DNA of 64,000 nt from Aeromicrobium sp. Root472D3 (GCF_001426485.1 NZ_LMET01000001.1:2720354-2784353); one strand, 5' to 3'; counted from the first letter of the stretch, positions 40,422 to 49,837 are shown. A program made the numbers and translations. The notes: a model not told the origin generated them from the sequence alone.

Positions 40422-40971
40422 CCTCGGCTCCTGCCCCGCGACCGCCCGGGCGCGCGTCGCGACGGCCGTCCGACCACGTCGCGCCGATGACGCCCACGAG
40501 GCCGAAGATCGGCCACACCAGGAACGGTGCGACGTTGTCGACCGCCAACCGGGCCGGCACGCGGTCGCCGTCGGCCACCCCGGCGACCGTGGAGGGATCG
40601 GGCGGGCCGAGCTCGACCCCGACGCGCCACGCGACGACCGCGGCGACGGCGCTGAGCACCGCGACGAGCGGCACCGCGAGCCACCCCAGGTCGGGCAGCA
40701 GGCGGGCGGTGACCCATCCGGACACCACCGACGCGATGACACCGACCAGGACGAACACAACGACTACCGAGAACTGGCCGCGGGCCGCGGCCTCGGTCAG
40801 CACGAGGCCTCCGTCGCGTCCCTCCCACTCGGCCGGCTGCGCGAGCCACAGCCACACCAGCCCGCCGACCAGACCCGTCAGCAGCGTGCCCAGCAGGACG
40901 ATCGCGAGGCGGCGGACGGGGACCGTGGAGCGGGTGTCGGACGTCGTGGGGGTGGCGCTCAGGTCAGGCAA
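40387..40971 (-). CDS. Four-span membrane protein of unknown function
   Basis: A protein of about 194 residues with four hydrophobic segments (RLAIVLLGTLLTGLVGGLVW, FSVVVVFVLVGVIASVV, WLAVPLVAVLSAVAAVVAW, FLVWPIFGLVGVIGATW). The loop after the first segment reads QPAEWEGRDGGLVLTEAAA and the third loop GVELGPPDPSTVAGVADGD; they look like a DUF2567-type protein, but I am not certain. The likely start is TTG at 40971, inside the end of dnaE (13-bp overlap); no in-frame ATG or GTG lies nearer the first span. Coupled to dnaE. Confidence 0.6.
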   Translation of the reverse strand: MPDLSATPTTSDTRSTVPVRRLAIVLLGTLLTGLVGGLVWLWLAQPAEWEGRDGGLVLTEAAARGQFSVVVVFVLVGVIASVVSGWVTARLLPDLGWLAVPLVAVLSAVAAVVAWRVGVELGPPDPSTVAGVADGDRVPARLAVDNVAPFLVWPIFGLVGVIGATWSDGRRDARPGGRGAGAEVSERFEPRQHG

Positions 40972-43900
40972 TGGGGTCCCAGCAGCTCTTTGAGATCGGC
41001 GATGAGTGAGGACGACTGTGCCACACGCAGGCTGTCGTCGAGGCGCATGACCTTGGTGGTGCCGTTGCCGATGAGGCGCAGGTGCACCTCGGACATGCCC
41101 GGGTGCGCCGACAGCACCTGCTTGAAGGTGCCGATCGTGTCGCTCGTGCAGCGGGCGACCGGCAGGCTGACGACCATGGGGCGGTCGGGTCCGCCCGATC
41201 CCATCGCGGGCATCGTGACCTCGAGCGCGTTGAGCTCGACACCGTCGTCCTTGCGCCGCACGCGCCCCTTGACCACGACGATCGTGTCGGGGACCAGCAC
41301 CGGCATGGCCAGCTGGTAGGCCCCCGGGAACACCATGACCTCGATGCCGCCCTCGAGGTCCTCGATCGTCACCGAGGCCCAGCTGTCGCCCTTCTTGCTC
41401 ATGCGTCGCTGGACGCCCGTGATGAGACCGCAGATGCGCACCGTGCTGCCGTCGGGCAGGTCGGTGTTGGTCAGCAGCTCGCCGACCGTGCAGTCGCTGC
41501 TGGCCCGCAGCACGTGCTCGAGGCCCTGCAGCGGGTGGTCGGACACGTAGAGGCCCAGCATGTCGCGCTCGAAGGCCAGCAGCTGGGTCTTCTCCCACTC
41601 GGGCATGTGCTCGGGCACCTCGACGCGCCCGCCCGTGAAGACGTCGTCGCCGAGGCCGCCGAACAGCGAGTCCTGGCCGATCGCGGCCTGGCGCTTGAGG
41701 TCGATGTAGAGGTCGACCCCCTCCTCGGCGACGGTCGTCAGTGCCCGGCGGCGGTGACCCATCGAGTCGAAGGCGCCGGCCTTGATCAGCGAGTCGAGGA
41801 CGCGCTTGTTGCACACCAGCGTCGGGACCTTGTCGAGGAAGTCGTTGAAGTCGGCGTACGGTCCCCCGGCCCGGCCCTCGACGATGCCCGCGACGACGTT
41901 CTCGCCGATGTTGCGGATGGCCCCGAGGCCGAAGCGGATGTCGGCGCCGACCGACGCGAAGTTCGAGACCGACTCGTTGACGTCGGGCGGCAGCACCTTG
42001 ATGCCCATGCGCCGGCACTCGTTGAGGTAGATCGCGGACTTGTCCTTGTCGACGCGCGTGCTGGTGAGCAGCGCCGCCATGTACTCGGCCGGGTAGTTGG
42101 CCTTGAGGTACGCCGTCCAGTACGAGATGACGCCGTACGCCGCCGAGTGCGCCTTGTTGAATGCGTAGTCCGAGAACGGCAGCAGGATGTCCCACAGCGT
42201 CGTGATGGCCTTCTGCGAGTAGCCGCGGTCGAGCATGCCCTGCTGGAAGCCCGCGTACTGCTTGTCGAGCTCGGACTTCTTCTTCTTGCCCATCGCGCGC
42301 CGCAGGTTGTCGGCCTGTCCGAGGGAGAAGCCCGCCAGCACCTGGGCGATCTCCATGACCTGCTCCTGGTACACGATCAGGCCGTACGTCTCGCCCAGGA
42401 CGGTCTCGAGCGGCTTCTCGAGCTCGGGGTGGATCGGGTCGATCGGCTCGCGGCCGTTCTTGCGGCGCGCGTACTTGTTGTGCGAGTCGGCGCCCATCGG
42501 GCCCGGACGGTACAGCGCGCCGACGGCCGAGATGTCCTCGAACTTGTCGGGCTTCATGCTGCGCAGCAGGGCGCGCATGGGGCCGCCGTCGAGCTGGAAC
42601 ACGCCGAGGGTGTCGCCGCGCGCCAGCAGGTCGTAGGTCGCCTGGTCCTCGAAATCGAGGTCCTCCAGCACGAGGTCGATGTCGCGGTTGCGCTTGATGT
42701 TGACCAGCGCGTCGTCGAGGACCGTCAGGTTGCGCAGGCCCAGGAAGTCCATCTTGACCAGCCCGAGCGCCTCGCACATCGGGTAGTCGAACTGCGTGAT
42801 GATCGCGCCGTCCTGCTCGCGCTTCATGATCGGCACGATGTCGATCAGCGGATCGCTCGACATGATGACGCCGGCGGCGTGCACGCCCCACTGGCGGATC
42901 TGCCCCTCGAGGCCCAGCGCGGTCTGGTAGATCTTGCGGACGTCGGCGTCGTCGTCGTGCAGCTTGCGGAAGTCGCCGCCGTCGCCGTACCGCTTGTCGT
43001 CCTTGTCGAACAGGCCCTTGAGCGTGACGCCCTTGCCCATGATGTCGGCGGGCAGCGCCTTGGTGATGCGCTCGCCGTGCGAGAACGGGTAGTCCATGAC
43101 GCGGGCGGCGTCCTTGATCGCGGCCTTGGACTTGAGCCGTCCGAACGTCGCGATCATCGCGACGCGCTCCTCGCCGTACTTGTTGCTGACGTAGCGGATG
43201 ACCTCGCTGCGACGACGCTCGTCGAAGTCGATGTCGAAGTCGGGCATCGACGGGCGCTCGGGGTTGAGGAAGCGCTCGAAGATCAGGCCGTGCGTCAGGG
43301 GGCACAGGTCGGTGATGCGCAGCGCGTAGGCCGCGATCGAGCCGGCACCCGAGCCGCGGCCGGGGCCGACGCGGATGCCGTTGTCCTTGGCCCAGTTGAT
43401 GAAGTCGGCGACCACGAGGTAGTAGCCGCAGTAGCCCTTGGTGCGGACGACGTCGAGCTCCATCTCGGTGCGGGCGCGCACCTCGTCGGTGATGCCGGCG
43501 GGATAGCGGCTCTCGATGCCCTTCCAGACCTCCTTGGTGAACCAGGAGTCCTCGGTCTCGCCCTCGGGGACGTCGAAGCGCGCCATGTAGCCACCGTTGG
43601 ACTCGGTGAACTCGACGTTGCAGCGCTCGGCAATCAGCAGCGTGTTGTCGCACGCCTCCTTGAGGTCGAAGCGGTCCTCCCACAGGTCGCGCATCTCGGC
43701 GGCCGACTTGATGTAGAAGTCGTTGGAGTCGAACTTGAACCGGTTGGGATCGGTCAGGGTGCTGCCCGACTGGACGCACAGCAGCGCCGAGTGGGCCTCG
43801 GCGTCCTCGGGGCTGGTGTAGTGCGAGTCGTTGGTGGCGATCGCCGGCAGCCCGAGATCGGCCTTGAGGCGCAGCAGCCCGTCGCGCACGACCCGCTCGA

Positions 43901-44492
43901 TCTCGAGGCCGTGGTCCATCAGCTCGAGGAAGAAGTTCTCCTTGCCGAAGATGTCCTGGAACTCGGCGGCCGAGGCACGGGCCTTCTCGTAGTTGCCGAT
44001 GCGCAGCCACGTCTGGATCTCGCCGGACGGGCAGCCCGTCGTCGCGATGAGCCCCTTGCCGTAGCGCTGCAGCAGGTCGCGGTCGGCGCGCGGCTTGCGG
44101 TACTGGCCCTCGAGGCTCGCGTACGAGCCGATGCGGAACAGGTTGTGCATGCCCTCGGTCGTCTCGGAGAGCAGCGTCATGTGCGTGTACGCACCGCGCC
44201 CCGCGACGTCGGCGTCCTTGGCGCCCTTGTTCCACTGCACGGCCTTCTTCTCCGTGCGCGGGATGTTGGGCGTCAGGTAGGCCTCCATGCCGATGATCGG
44301 CTTGACACCGTGGGCCTTGGCCTTGCTGTAGAAGTCGTAGGCGCCGTGCAGGTTGCCGTGGTCGGTCATCGCGATGGCCGGCATCTCGAGCTCGGCGGTG
44401 CGCTCGAACAGTCCGTCGAGCAGGGCCGCCCCGTCGAGCATCGAGTACTCCGTGTGCACGTGCAGGTGCACGAATGACGAGTCGCTCGACAT
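40959..44492 (-). CDS. dnaE: DNA polymerase III alpha subunit
   Basis: A 1177-residue replicative polymerase. The N-terminal PHP domain starts SFVHLHVHTEYSMLDGA, the catalytic Asp triad is seen in MPDFDIDFDERRR, the fingers in AYGVISYWTAYLKANYP, and the C-terminal OB domain in VRICGLITGVQRRMSKKGDS. This is the DnaE1 type. The ATG at 44492 has GGAGG 9-13 nt upstream and begins at the conserved PHP strand; codons further upstream do not resemble the family. Confidence 0.96.
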   Translation of the reverse strand: MSSDSSFVHLHVHTEYSMLDGAALLDGLFERTAELEMPAIAMTDHGNLHGAYDFYSKAKAHGVKPIIGMEAYLTPNIPRTEKKAVQWNKGAKDADVAGRGAYTHMTLLSETTEGMHNLFRIGSYASLEGQYRKPRADRDLLQRYGKGLIATTGCPSGEIQTWLRIGNYEKARASAAEFQDIFGKENFFLELMDHGLEIERVVRDGLLRLKADLGLPAIATNDSHYTSPEDAEAHSALLCVQSGSTLTDPNRFKFDSNDFYIKSAAEMRDLWEDRFDLKEACDNTLLIAERCNVEFTESNGGYMARFDVPEGETEDSWFTKEVWKGIESRYPAGITDEVRARTEMELDVVRTKGYCGYYLVVADFINWAKDNGIRVGPGRGSGAGSIAAYALRITDLCPLTHGLIFERFLNPERPSMPDFDIDFDERRRSEVIRYVSNKYGEERVAMIATFGRLKSKAAIKDAARVMDYPFSHGERITKALPADIMGKGVTLKGLFDKDDKRYGDGGDFRKLHDDDADVRKIYQTALGLEGQIRQWGVHAAGVIMSSDPLIDIVPIMKREQDGAIITQFDYPMCEALGLVKMDFLGLRNLTVLDDALVNIKRNRDIDLVLEDLDFEDQATYDLLARGDTLGVFQLDGGPMRALLRSMKPDKFEDISAVGALYRPGPMGADSHNKYARRKNGREPIDPIHPELEKPLETVLGETYGLIVYQEQVMEIAQVLAGFSLGQADNLRRAMGKKKKSELDKQYAGFQQGMLDRGYSQKAITTLWDILLPFSDYAFNKAHSAAYGVISYWTAYLKANYPAEYMAALLTSTRVDKDKSAIYLNECRRMGIKVLPPDVNESVSNFASVGADIRFGLGAIRNIGENVVAGIVEGRAGGPYADFNDFLDKVPTLVCNKRVLDSLIKAGAFDSMGHRRRALTTVAEEGVDLYIDLKRQAAIGQDSLFGGLGDDVFTGGRVEVPEHMPEWEKTQLLAFERDMLGLYVSDHPLQGLEHVLRASSDCTVGELLTNTDLPDGSTVRICGLITGVQRRMSKKGDSWASVTIEDLEGGIEVMVFPGAYQLAMPVLVPDTIVVVKGRVRRKDDGVELNALEVTMPAMGSGGPDRPMVVSLPVARCTSDTIGTFKQVLSAHPGMSEVHLRLIGNGTTKVMRLDDSLRVAQSSSLIADLKELLGPHCLT

Positions 44493-44655
44493 CGAGAGAT
44501 GGCCTCCGGGGCTGAGATCTGACCAGACGGACGTGCGGTCTGGGACGGGTCGGGGGAAGGTCTCCAGAGTAGTCGAGGGCCCTGACGAGAATCCGCACCC
44601 CGCCGCTTCCGTCCCGCCCTCCGAACGAAAAGTTGTCGGCACCCATACTGGGGTC

Positions 44656-45063
44656 ATGACTGGGCACCCCGACCGCGAGAAGCAGACGTACGCGAGCGTC
44701 GACGACTACCTGGCCGCCGCGACGTACGACGTCGAGCCGCGGCTGGCCGAGATGCGCCGCGTCATCACCGAGACGCTGCCGGACGCCGAGGAGACGATCG
44801 GCCACAACATGCCGACGTACCGGCAGCACGGGCTCGTCGTGGTGCAGTTCGCCGGGCAGGCCGAGCACACGTCGCTCAACTTCTTCCCGACCGCCGGGGC
44901 GTTCGCCCGCTTCGAGGCCGAGCTCGAGCCGTACTCGACCTCGAAGTCGGCGATCAGGTTCTCGCTCGACGAGCCGCTGCCGCTCGAGCTGATCGCCGAC
45001 GTGACGGCCTTCCGCCTCGCCGAGGCCGCCGAGTTCGCGGCACGCAAGCGCTCGGGCGGCTGA
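44656..45063 (+). CDS. DUF1801 (YdhG-like) protein
   Basis: A 135-residue small soluble protein of the DUF1801 fold (VDDYLAAATYDVEPRLAEMRRVI, ETLPDAEETIGHNMPTYRQHG, SLNFFPTAGAFARFEAEL, KSAIRFSLDEPLPLELIADV). Some members, such as Fra/YdhG of Bacillus, act as iron chaperones; this cannot be decided here. The ATG at 44656 is 6 nt after CATACT, again a leaderless-type start. It is divergent from dnaE and converges on the ABC-2 genes with a 9-bp gap. Confidence 0.7.
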   Translation: MTGHPDREKQTYASVDDYLAAATYDVEPRLAEMRRVITETLPDAEETIGHNMPTYRQHGLVVVQFAGQAEHTSLNFFPTAGAFARFEAELEPYSTSKSAIRFSLDEPLPLELIADVTAFRLAEAAEFAARKRSGG

Positions 45064-45072
45064 TCGGCGCCG

Positions 45073-45879
45073 TCAGCGGCTGCTGGCGATGCGGTACTGG
45101 CGCACCGACAGGGGCACGAAGACCACGAGGATGATCGCGACCCAGATGACGGTGTAGACGGCGGGGTGCTGCATGGCCCACGCGTCGGACTGCGGCGGCC
45201 GGCCGCCCGTGTTGCCGAACAGCTCGCGCGAGGCCTGGGTGACGGTCGAGACCGGGTTCCACTCGGCGAACGTCCGGACCACGCCCGGCAGCGTGTCGAG
45301 CGGCACGAAGGCGTTGGACACGAACGTCAGCGGGAAGATCACGATGAACGAGGCGTTGTTGATGACCTCGACGCTCGGGACCAGCAGGCCGACCCACGCC
45401 ATGATCCAGCTGATCGCGTAGGCGAACAGCAGCAGGAGCAGGAAGCCCGCGAGCGCGTCGACGACGCCCTCGCGCATGCGCCAGCCGACCAGCAGGCCCG
45501 TCAGCGCCATGATGATCAGCGACAGGACGTTGTAGACGATGTCGGACGTCGTGCGACCCACCAGGACCGCCGAGCGCGACATCGGCAGCGACCGGAACCG
45601 GTCGATGATGCCCTTCTGCATGTCCTCGGCCAGCCCCGCGCCGGTGAACGTCGCGCCGAACACGACGGTCTGGGCGAAGATGCCGCCGATCAGGAACTCG
45701 CGGTAGTTGACGCCGTCGCCGGGGTCGATCGCGCCGCCGAACACGTACGCGAACAGCAGCACGAACATGATCGGCGAGATCAGCACGAACACGAGGATCT
45801 CGGGGACGCGGACGATCTTGATGAGGTTGCGCTTGGCCACGACCCATCCGTCGGTCGCGTGGCGGGTCAGGGTCGTCAT
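45073..45879 (-). CDS. ABC-2 type transporter permease (drug-resistance exporter)
   Basis: A 268-residue permease with six hydrophobic segments: KRNLIKIVRVPEILVFVLI, VNYREFLIGGIFAQTVVFG, MQKGIIDRFRSLPMSRSAVL, and EWNPVSTVTQASRELFGNT near the end. This is the DrrB/ABC-2 family, which exports drugs or lipids with the ATPase encoded just upstream. The start has an ATGA overlap with it. The substrate is unknown. Confidence 0.9.
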   Translation of the reverse strand: MTTLTRHATDGWVVAKRNLIKIVRVPEILVFVLISPIMFVLLFAYVFGGAIDPGDGVNYREFLIGGIFAQTVVFGATFTGAGLAEDMQKGIIDRFRSLPMSRSAVLVGRTTSDIVYNVLSLIIMALTGLLVGWRMREGVVDALAGFLLLLLFAYAISWIMAWVGLLVPSVEVINNASFIVIFPLTFVSNAFVPLDTLPGVVRTFAEWNPVSTVTQASRELFGNTGGRPPQSDAWAMQHPAVYTVIWVAIILVVFVPLSVRQYRIASSR

Positions 45880-46865
45880 GCCGGCACCTCCGTGCCCTCG
45901 TCGGTGGATGTGTCGTCGGGCGCGGTCTCGGCCGCCCGCCCGGTGAGGCTCAGGAACACGTCGTCGAGCGTCGGGCGTCGCAGGCCGACGTCGAGGACGT
46001 CGATGCGCTGGGCGTCGAGCTCGTCGAGCACGGCGCGCAGCTGGGGCACTCCCCCGTCCACGGCCGCCGTCAGCTCGCGCTCGTTGTCGCCGGTCTGCAC
46101 CTCGCCGATCGCGACGCGGGCCAGGATGCGGGAGGCGGCGTCGCGCTGCCTCCCGTCGGTCAGCACGATCTCGATGCGCTCGCCGCCGGTCTGCGACTTG
46201 AGCTCGTCGGCCGTGCCGCGCGCGATCGCGCGCCCGTGGTCGATCACGACGATGTCGTCGGCCAGCAGATCGGCCTCCTCGAGGTACTGCGTCGTCAGCA
46301 GCAGCGTCGAGCCCGATGCGACGAGGTCGCGGATGACGCCCCACATCTGCTGGCGGCTGCGGACGTCGAGGCCCGTCGTGGGCTCGTCGAGGATCAGCAC
46401 GGGCGGCTCGGCGACCAGCGCGCCGGCCAGGTCGAGGCGGCGGCGCATGCCGCCGGAGTACGTCTTGGACGGACGGTCACCCGCGTCGTCGAGACCGAAG
46501 CGCTCGAGCAGGTCGCGGGCGCGCTGGGACGCCGCGGCCTTGGGCATACCGTAGAGGCGGCCGACCATCTGCAGGTTCTCGAACCCCGTCAGGTGCTCGT
46601 CGACGGCCGCGTACTGGCCCGACAGGCCGATGCGCGCCCGGACGCCGTCGGGATCCTTGGCGACGTCGATGCCGGCGACCTCGGCGGTGCCGGACGTCGC
46701 CTTGAGCAGCGTCGCGAGGATGCGCACCGCGGTGGTCTTGCCGGCACCGTTGGGGCCCAGCAGGCCCATCACCGTGCCCTCGGGCACGGTCAGGTCGAGG
46801 CCCGACAGCGCCTCGACGTCCTTGTACGTCTTCACCAGTCCGGTCGCCCGGATCATGTCGGTCAT
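45876..46865 (-). CDS. ABC transporter ATP-binding protein, DrrA type
   Basis: A 329-residue ATPase. Walker A is GPNGAGKTTAV, the signature is YSGGMRRRLDLAGAL, Walker B is VLILDEPTTGLD and the switch region is LLLTTQYLEEADLLADDI, with QYL before EEAD as in daunorubicin-type exporters. The C-terminal DUF4162-like part (LDVGLRRPTLDDVFLSLTG) is present. The ATG at 46865 has GGAGAGG 8 nt upstream, so it is preferred to the longer frame. Operon with the permease. Confidence 0.92.
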   Translation of the reverse strand: MTDMIRATGLVKTYKDVEALSGLDLTVPEGTVMGLLGPNGAGKTTAVRILATLLKATSGTAEVAGIDVAKDPDGVRARIGLSGQYAAVDEHLTGFENLQMVGRLYGMPKAAASQRARDLLERFGLDDAGDRPSKTYSGGMRRRLDLAGALVAEPPVLILDEPTTGLDVRSRQQMWGVIRDLVASGSTLLLTTQYLEEADLLADDIVVIDHGRAIARGTADELKSQTGGERIEIVLTDGRQRDAASRILARVAIGEVQTGDNERELTAAVDGGVPQLRAVLDELDAQRIDVLDVGLRRPTLDDVFLSLTGRAAETAPDDTSTDEGTEVPA

Positions 46866-46972
46866 CTCTCGAAGCCTCTCCGTATTCCTATCAGGAACAT
46901 CAGGGGACATCATGCCGCATCACGCGGACAGAAACCCAGCCTTTCGACCGGACGAACCCGTTCCCGCCCTTC

Positions 46973-47120
46973 GTTCGCCAGGGAGCGAAGCTGGGGGTAC
47001 CTCCCGCGAGCGCAGCGAGTGGGGGCCCGTGAGGGCGAAGCCCGAGGCGAAGCACCCGATCGGGCTTGCGTGAGCCGCCTCGCTTCGCTCACGGTCGGCC
47101 GCAGGCGGCCTCCCTGGCGA
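46973..47120. repeat. MITE-like repeat, copy 1 (with an inserted 39-bp element)
   Basis: First of three related units between the DrrA-type and aminotransferase genes, a 590-bp stretch without genes. It starts TTCGCCAGGGA and ends TCCCTGGCGA, giving 10-bp terminal inverted repeats. It equals copies 2 and 3 apart from a 39-bp block (46991-47029) in its left half and some substitutions. The inner part has further inverted repeats, so the whole unit could fold into a long hairpin. Confidence 0.85.
46991..47029 (+). repeat. 39-bp dispersed repeat, copy 1
   Basis: Identical to 48736-48774 except for one base (T for C at position 7). It sits inside repeat copy 1 in place of the GCAGCGACC stretch of the other copies and contains its own inverted repeat (GGTACCTCCCGC and GGGGGCCC ends). 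Confidence 0.85.
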
Positions 47121-47170
47121 CCGAGTGGTTCCGTTCGCCAAGGAGCGCAGCGCGCCGTGACCACCCCCTC

Positions 47171-47286
47171 GTTCGCCAGGGAGCGCAGCGACCGTGAGGG
47201 CGGAGCCCGAGGCGAACCACAGCGTGAGGGCTTGCGTCGGCCGCCTCGCTTCGCTCACGGTCGGCCGCAGGCGGCCTTCCTGGCGA
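47171..47286. repeat. MITE-like repeat, copy 2
   Basis: A 116-bp unit with the same terminal inverted repeats; it differs from copy 3 at four positions by my reading. A degenerate fragment (47134-47160, reading TTCGCCAAGGAGCGCAGCG) precedes it. Confidence 0.88.
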
Positions 47287-47298
47287 CCGAGTGGTTCC

Positions 47299-47414
47299 GT
47301 TCGCCAGGGAGCGCAGCGACCGTGAGGGCGAAGCCCGAGGCGAACCACAGCGTGAGGGCTTGCGTGAGCCGCCTCGCTTCGCTCACGGTCGGCCGCAGGC
47401 GGCCTCCCTGGCGA
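47299..47414. repeat. MITE-like repeat, copy 3
   Basis: A 116-bp unit, offset 128 bp from copy 2, so the two form a direct tandem with a 12-bp spacer (CCGAGTGGTTCC) that also follows copy 1. Confidence 0.88.
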
Positions 47415-47430
47415 CCGGTCGCCAGGGAGG
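47403..47430. repeat. 28-bp perfect palindrome
   Basis: CCTCCCTGGCGACC followed by its exact reverse complement, made from the end of repeat copy 3 joined to an inverted 14-bp start of the same repeat. It lies 26 bp beyond the stop of the aminotransferase and could end its transcription. Confidence 0.8.
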
Positions 47431-47455
47431 GGGGCCGTGGGCCCTCGAGGGCGGG

Positions 47456-48679
47456 TCAGACCTGGCGGTAGCTGCTCAAGAAGTTGCCCAGACGCTGGAT
47501 CGCCTCGGCGAGGTCGCGCGCCCACGGCAGCGTCACGATGCGCAGGTGGTCGGGATCGGGCCAGTTGAAGCCCGTCCCCTGCGTCAGCAGGATCTTCTCC
47601 TGCAGCAGCAGGTCGAGCACGAGCTGCTGGTCGTCCTTGATGGGGTACACCTCGGGGTCGAGCCGCGGGAAGGTGTACAGCGCGCCGCGCGGCGCGACGA
47701 CGCTGACGCCGGGGATCTTGCGCAGCTCGGCGACCGCCGTGTCGCGCTGCTCGAGCAGCCGTCCGCCCGGCAGGATCAGCTCCTTGATCGACTGGTACCC
47801 GCCGAGTGCGACCTGGATCGCGTTCTGCGCCGGCACGTTGGGGCACAGCCGCATCGACGCGAGCAGAGTGATGCCCTCGAGGTAGTCCTGCGCGCGCTGC
47901 AGAGGCCCCGTCACGACGAGCCAGCCGGCCCGGTAGCCGCACACCCGGTACGCCTTCGACAGGCCGTTGAACGTCAGCGTCAGGACGTCGGGGGCCACGC
48001 TCGCCATCGGGATGTGCACGGCGTCGTCGTACAGGATCTTGTCGTAGATCTCGTCGGCCATCAGCACGAGGTCGTGCCGGCGCGCGAGATCGGCAATGCC
48101 CGCCAGCGTCTCGCGCGAGTAGACCGCGCCGGTCGGGTTGTTGGGGTTGATGACGACGATGACCTTGGTGCGGTCGGTGATCTTCGACTCGAGGTCGGCC
48201 AGGTCGGGGTTCCAGTCGTTGTCCTCGTCGCAGCGGTAGTGCACCGGCACACCGCCCGCGAGGTTCGTCACGGCCGTCCACAGCGGGTAGTCGGGGACGG
48301 GGATCAGCACCTCGTCGCCGTTGTCGAGCAGCGCCTGCAGGGCGATCGAGATCAGCTCGGAGACACCGTTGCCGATCCAGACGTCGTCGACGTCGATCTC
48401 GGGGAAGCCGTCCTGCAGCTGGTAGTTGTGCACCACGGCGCGGCGCGCCGACTGGATGCCGCGCGAGTCGGAGTAGCCCGCCGAGTCGGGCAGCGCCGCG
48501 ATGACGTCCTGCAGGATCTCGGCCGGGGCGTCGAAGCCGAACGGCTGGGGGTTGCCGATGTTGAGCTTGAGGATGCGGTGTCCCTCGGCCTCGAGGGCTG
48601 CAGCTCGCGCGCTGACGGGTCCGCGGATGTCGTACAGGACATCCCTGAGCTTCTCGGACTGGCGCACGACGGAGGACAT
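47456..48679 (-). CDS. alaA: Pyridoxal-phosphate aminotransferase, AlaA type
   Basis: A 407-residue class I aminotransferase. Marks are LKLNIGNPQPFGFDAP, IGNGVSELISIALQALL, VPVPDYPLWTAVTNL-like donor region, INPNNPTGAVYSRETL and the PLP lysine in TFNGLSKAYRVCGYRAG. The sequence fits alanine-pyruvate transaminases of the AlaA/YfbQ kind, though aspartate or tyrosine use is possible. The ATG at 48679 lacks a strong ribosome site; the preceding codons run into the 39-bp repeat and look non-coding. Confidence 0.88.
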   Translation of the reverse strand: MSSVVRQSEKLRDVLYDIRGPVSARAAALEAEGHRILKLNIGNPQPFGFDAPAEILQDVIAALPDSAGYSDSRGIQSARRAVVHNYQLQDGFPEIDVDDVWIGNGVSELISIALQALLDNGDEVLIPVPDYPLWTAVTNLAGGVPVHYRCDEDNDWNPDLADLESKITDRTKVIVVINPNNPTGAVYSRETLAGIADLARRHDLVLMADEIYDKILYDDAVHIPMASVAPDVLTLTFNGLSKAYRVCGYRAGWLVVTGPLQRAQDYLEGITLLASMRLCPNVPAQNAIQVALGGYQSIKELILPGGRLLEQRDTAVAELRKIPGVSVVAPRGALYTFPRLDPEVYPIKDDQQLVLDLLLQEKILLTQGTGFNWPDPDHLRIVTLPWARDLAEAIQRLGNFLSSYRQV

Positions 48680-48735
48680 GCGCCCATCATTCCACCCGGC
48701 GGCCCGCTGCCCCGCGAGTGGTGCATCCCCGTCCC

Positions 48736-48774
48736 CTGGGGGCACCTCCCGCGAGCGCAGCGAGTGGGGGCCCG
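48736..48774 (+). repeat. 39-bp dispersed repeat, copy 2
   Basis: Second copy of the element at 46991-47029, 57 bp upstream of the aminotransferase start and 77 bp beyond the rluD stop. The rest of the 171-bp gap holds a weak hairpin (CACCTC/GAGGTG near 48815-48840) that may terminate rluD. Confidence 0.85.
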
Positions 48775-48850
48775 GTGCGGTGTGGTCGGACACGCCGTCC
48801 CGAAAAGTCCACTCCGCACCTCTCGCGGACGAGGTGGGCGCGGGGGTGGG

Positions 48851-49837
48851 TCAGCGCGGGAGCGGGTTGTCGTCGATCGTGCGGACGATCTCGAGCGCGT
48901 GCACCAGGTCGTCCGGGTACTGCGACTCGAACTCGACGTACTCGCCCGTGCGCGGGTGGACGAAGCCCAGCTTGTGCGCGTGCAGCCACTGCCGGTCGAG
49001 GTCGACGCGCTTGGCCAGCGTCGGGTCGGCGCCGTACATCAGGTCGCCGACGCACGGGTGGTGGATCGCGCTCATGTGGACGCGGATCTGGTGGGTGCGC
49101 CCCGTCTCGAGCTTGATCGTCAGCAGGCTCGCGAAGCGGTGCGCCTCGAGCGTGTCGTAGTGCGTGATGCTGTCGCGGCCGCCGTCCTTGACCGTGAACT
49201 TGAAGTCGTGCTTGGGGTGACGGGCGATCGGGGCGTCGATCGTGCCGGTGTGCGGATCGGGGTGGCCCTGCACGAGCGCGTGGTAGGTCTTGTCGACCGA
49301 GCGGTCGCGGAACGCCTGCTTGAGCACGGTGTAGGCGTGCTCGGACTTGGCGACCGCCATGAGCCCGCTCGTGCCGACGTCGAGACGGTGGACGATGCCC
49401 TGGCGCTCGGGCGCCCCCGACGTCGAGATGCGGATGCCGACGCCCGCGAGGTGGTCGAGCACGGTCGGCCCCGACCAGCCGACGCTGGGGTGCGCCGCGA
49501 CGCCGACGGGCTTGTCGACGACCACGATGTCGTCGTCCTGGAACACCAGGCGCATGCCCTCGACCTCGGTCGCCACGACGACCGCGCGGCGCGGCGCCGG
49601 GATCGAGGCCTCGAGCACCGAGCCGGCCGACACGCGGTCGGACTTGGCGGGCGCCTGGCCGTCGAGCGACACGTGGCCCTCGGCGACGAGCTCGCTGGCA
49701 CGGGTGCGCGACAGGCCCAGCAGGCGTGCGAGGGCGCTGTCGACCCGCTCGCCCTCGAGCCCCTCCGGCACCTGGATGACCCGGTGCTCGAGATCGACCT
49801 GCTCGAGGTCGGTGTGCGTGCCGTTGTCGGCGGTCAT
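48851..49837 (-). CDS. rluD: 23S rRNA pseudouridine synthase, RluD type
   Basis: A 328-residue enzyme with an N-terminal S4 RNA-binding domain ([22 protein letters not shown]) and the RluA-family catalytic domain with the Asp in [35 protein letters not shown] and GDLMYGAD complete the pattern. RluD modifies helix 69 of 23S rRNA. The start overlaps the lspA stop (ATGA), the usual lspA-rluD order. Confidence 0.93.
   Translation of the reverse strand: MTADNGTHTDLEQVDLEHRVIQVPEGLEGERVDSALARLLGLSRTRASELVAEGHVSLDGQAPAKSDRVSAGSVLEASIPAPRRAVVVATEVEGMRLVFQDDDIVVVDKPVGVAAHPSVGWSGPTVLDHLAGVGIRISTSGAPERQGIVHRLDVGTSGLMAVAKSEHAYTVLKQAFRDRSVDKTYHALVQGHPDPHTGTIDAPIARHPKHDFKFTVKDGGRDSITHYDTLEAHRFASLLTIKLETGRTHQIRVHMSAIHHPCVGDLMYGADPTLAKRVDLDRQWLHAHKLGFVHPRTGEYVEFESQYPDDLVHALEIVRTIDDNPLPR

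Noticed and set aside
41082-44477. A 3.4-kb open frame opposite dnaE
   Set aside because: Antisense shadow of dnaE with Val/Asp/Arg-rich low-complexity composition.
46910-47460. Open frames through the 46.9-47.4 kb repeats
   Set aside because: They follow the repeated DNA on both strands, have no ribosome sites and no family pattern.
48718-48850. Extension of the aminotransferase or of a small gene upstream of 48679
   Set aside because: The codons run through the 39-bp repeat; no ribosome site or family match.
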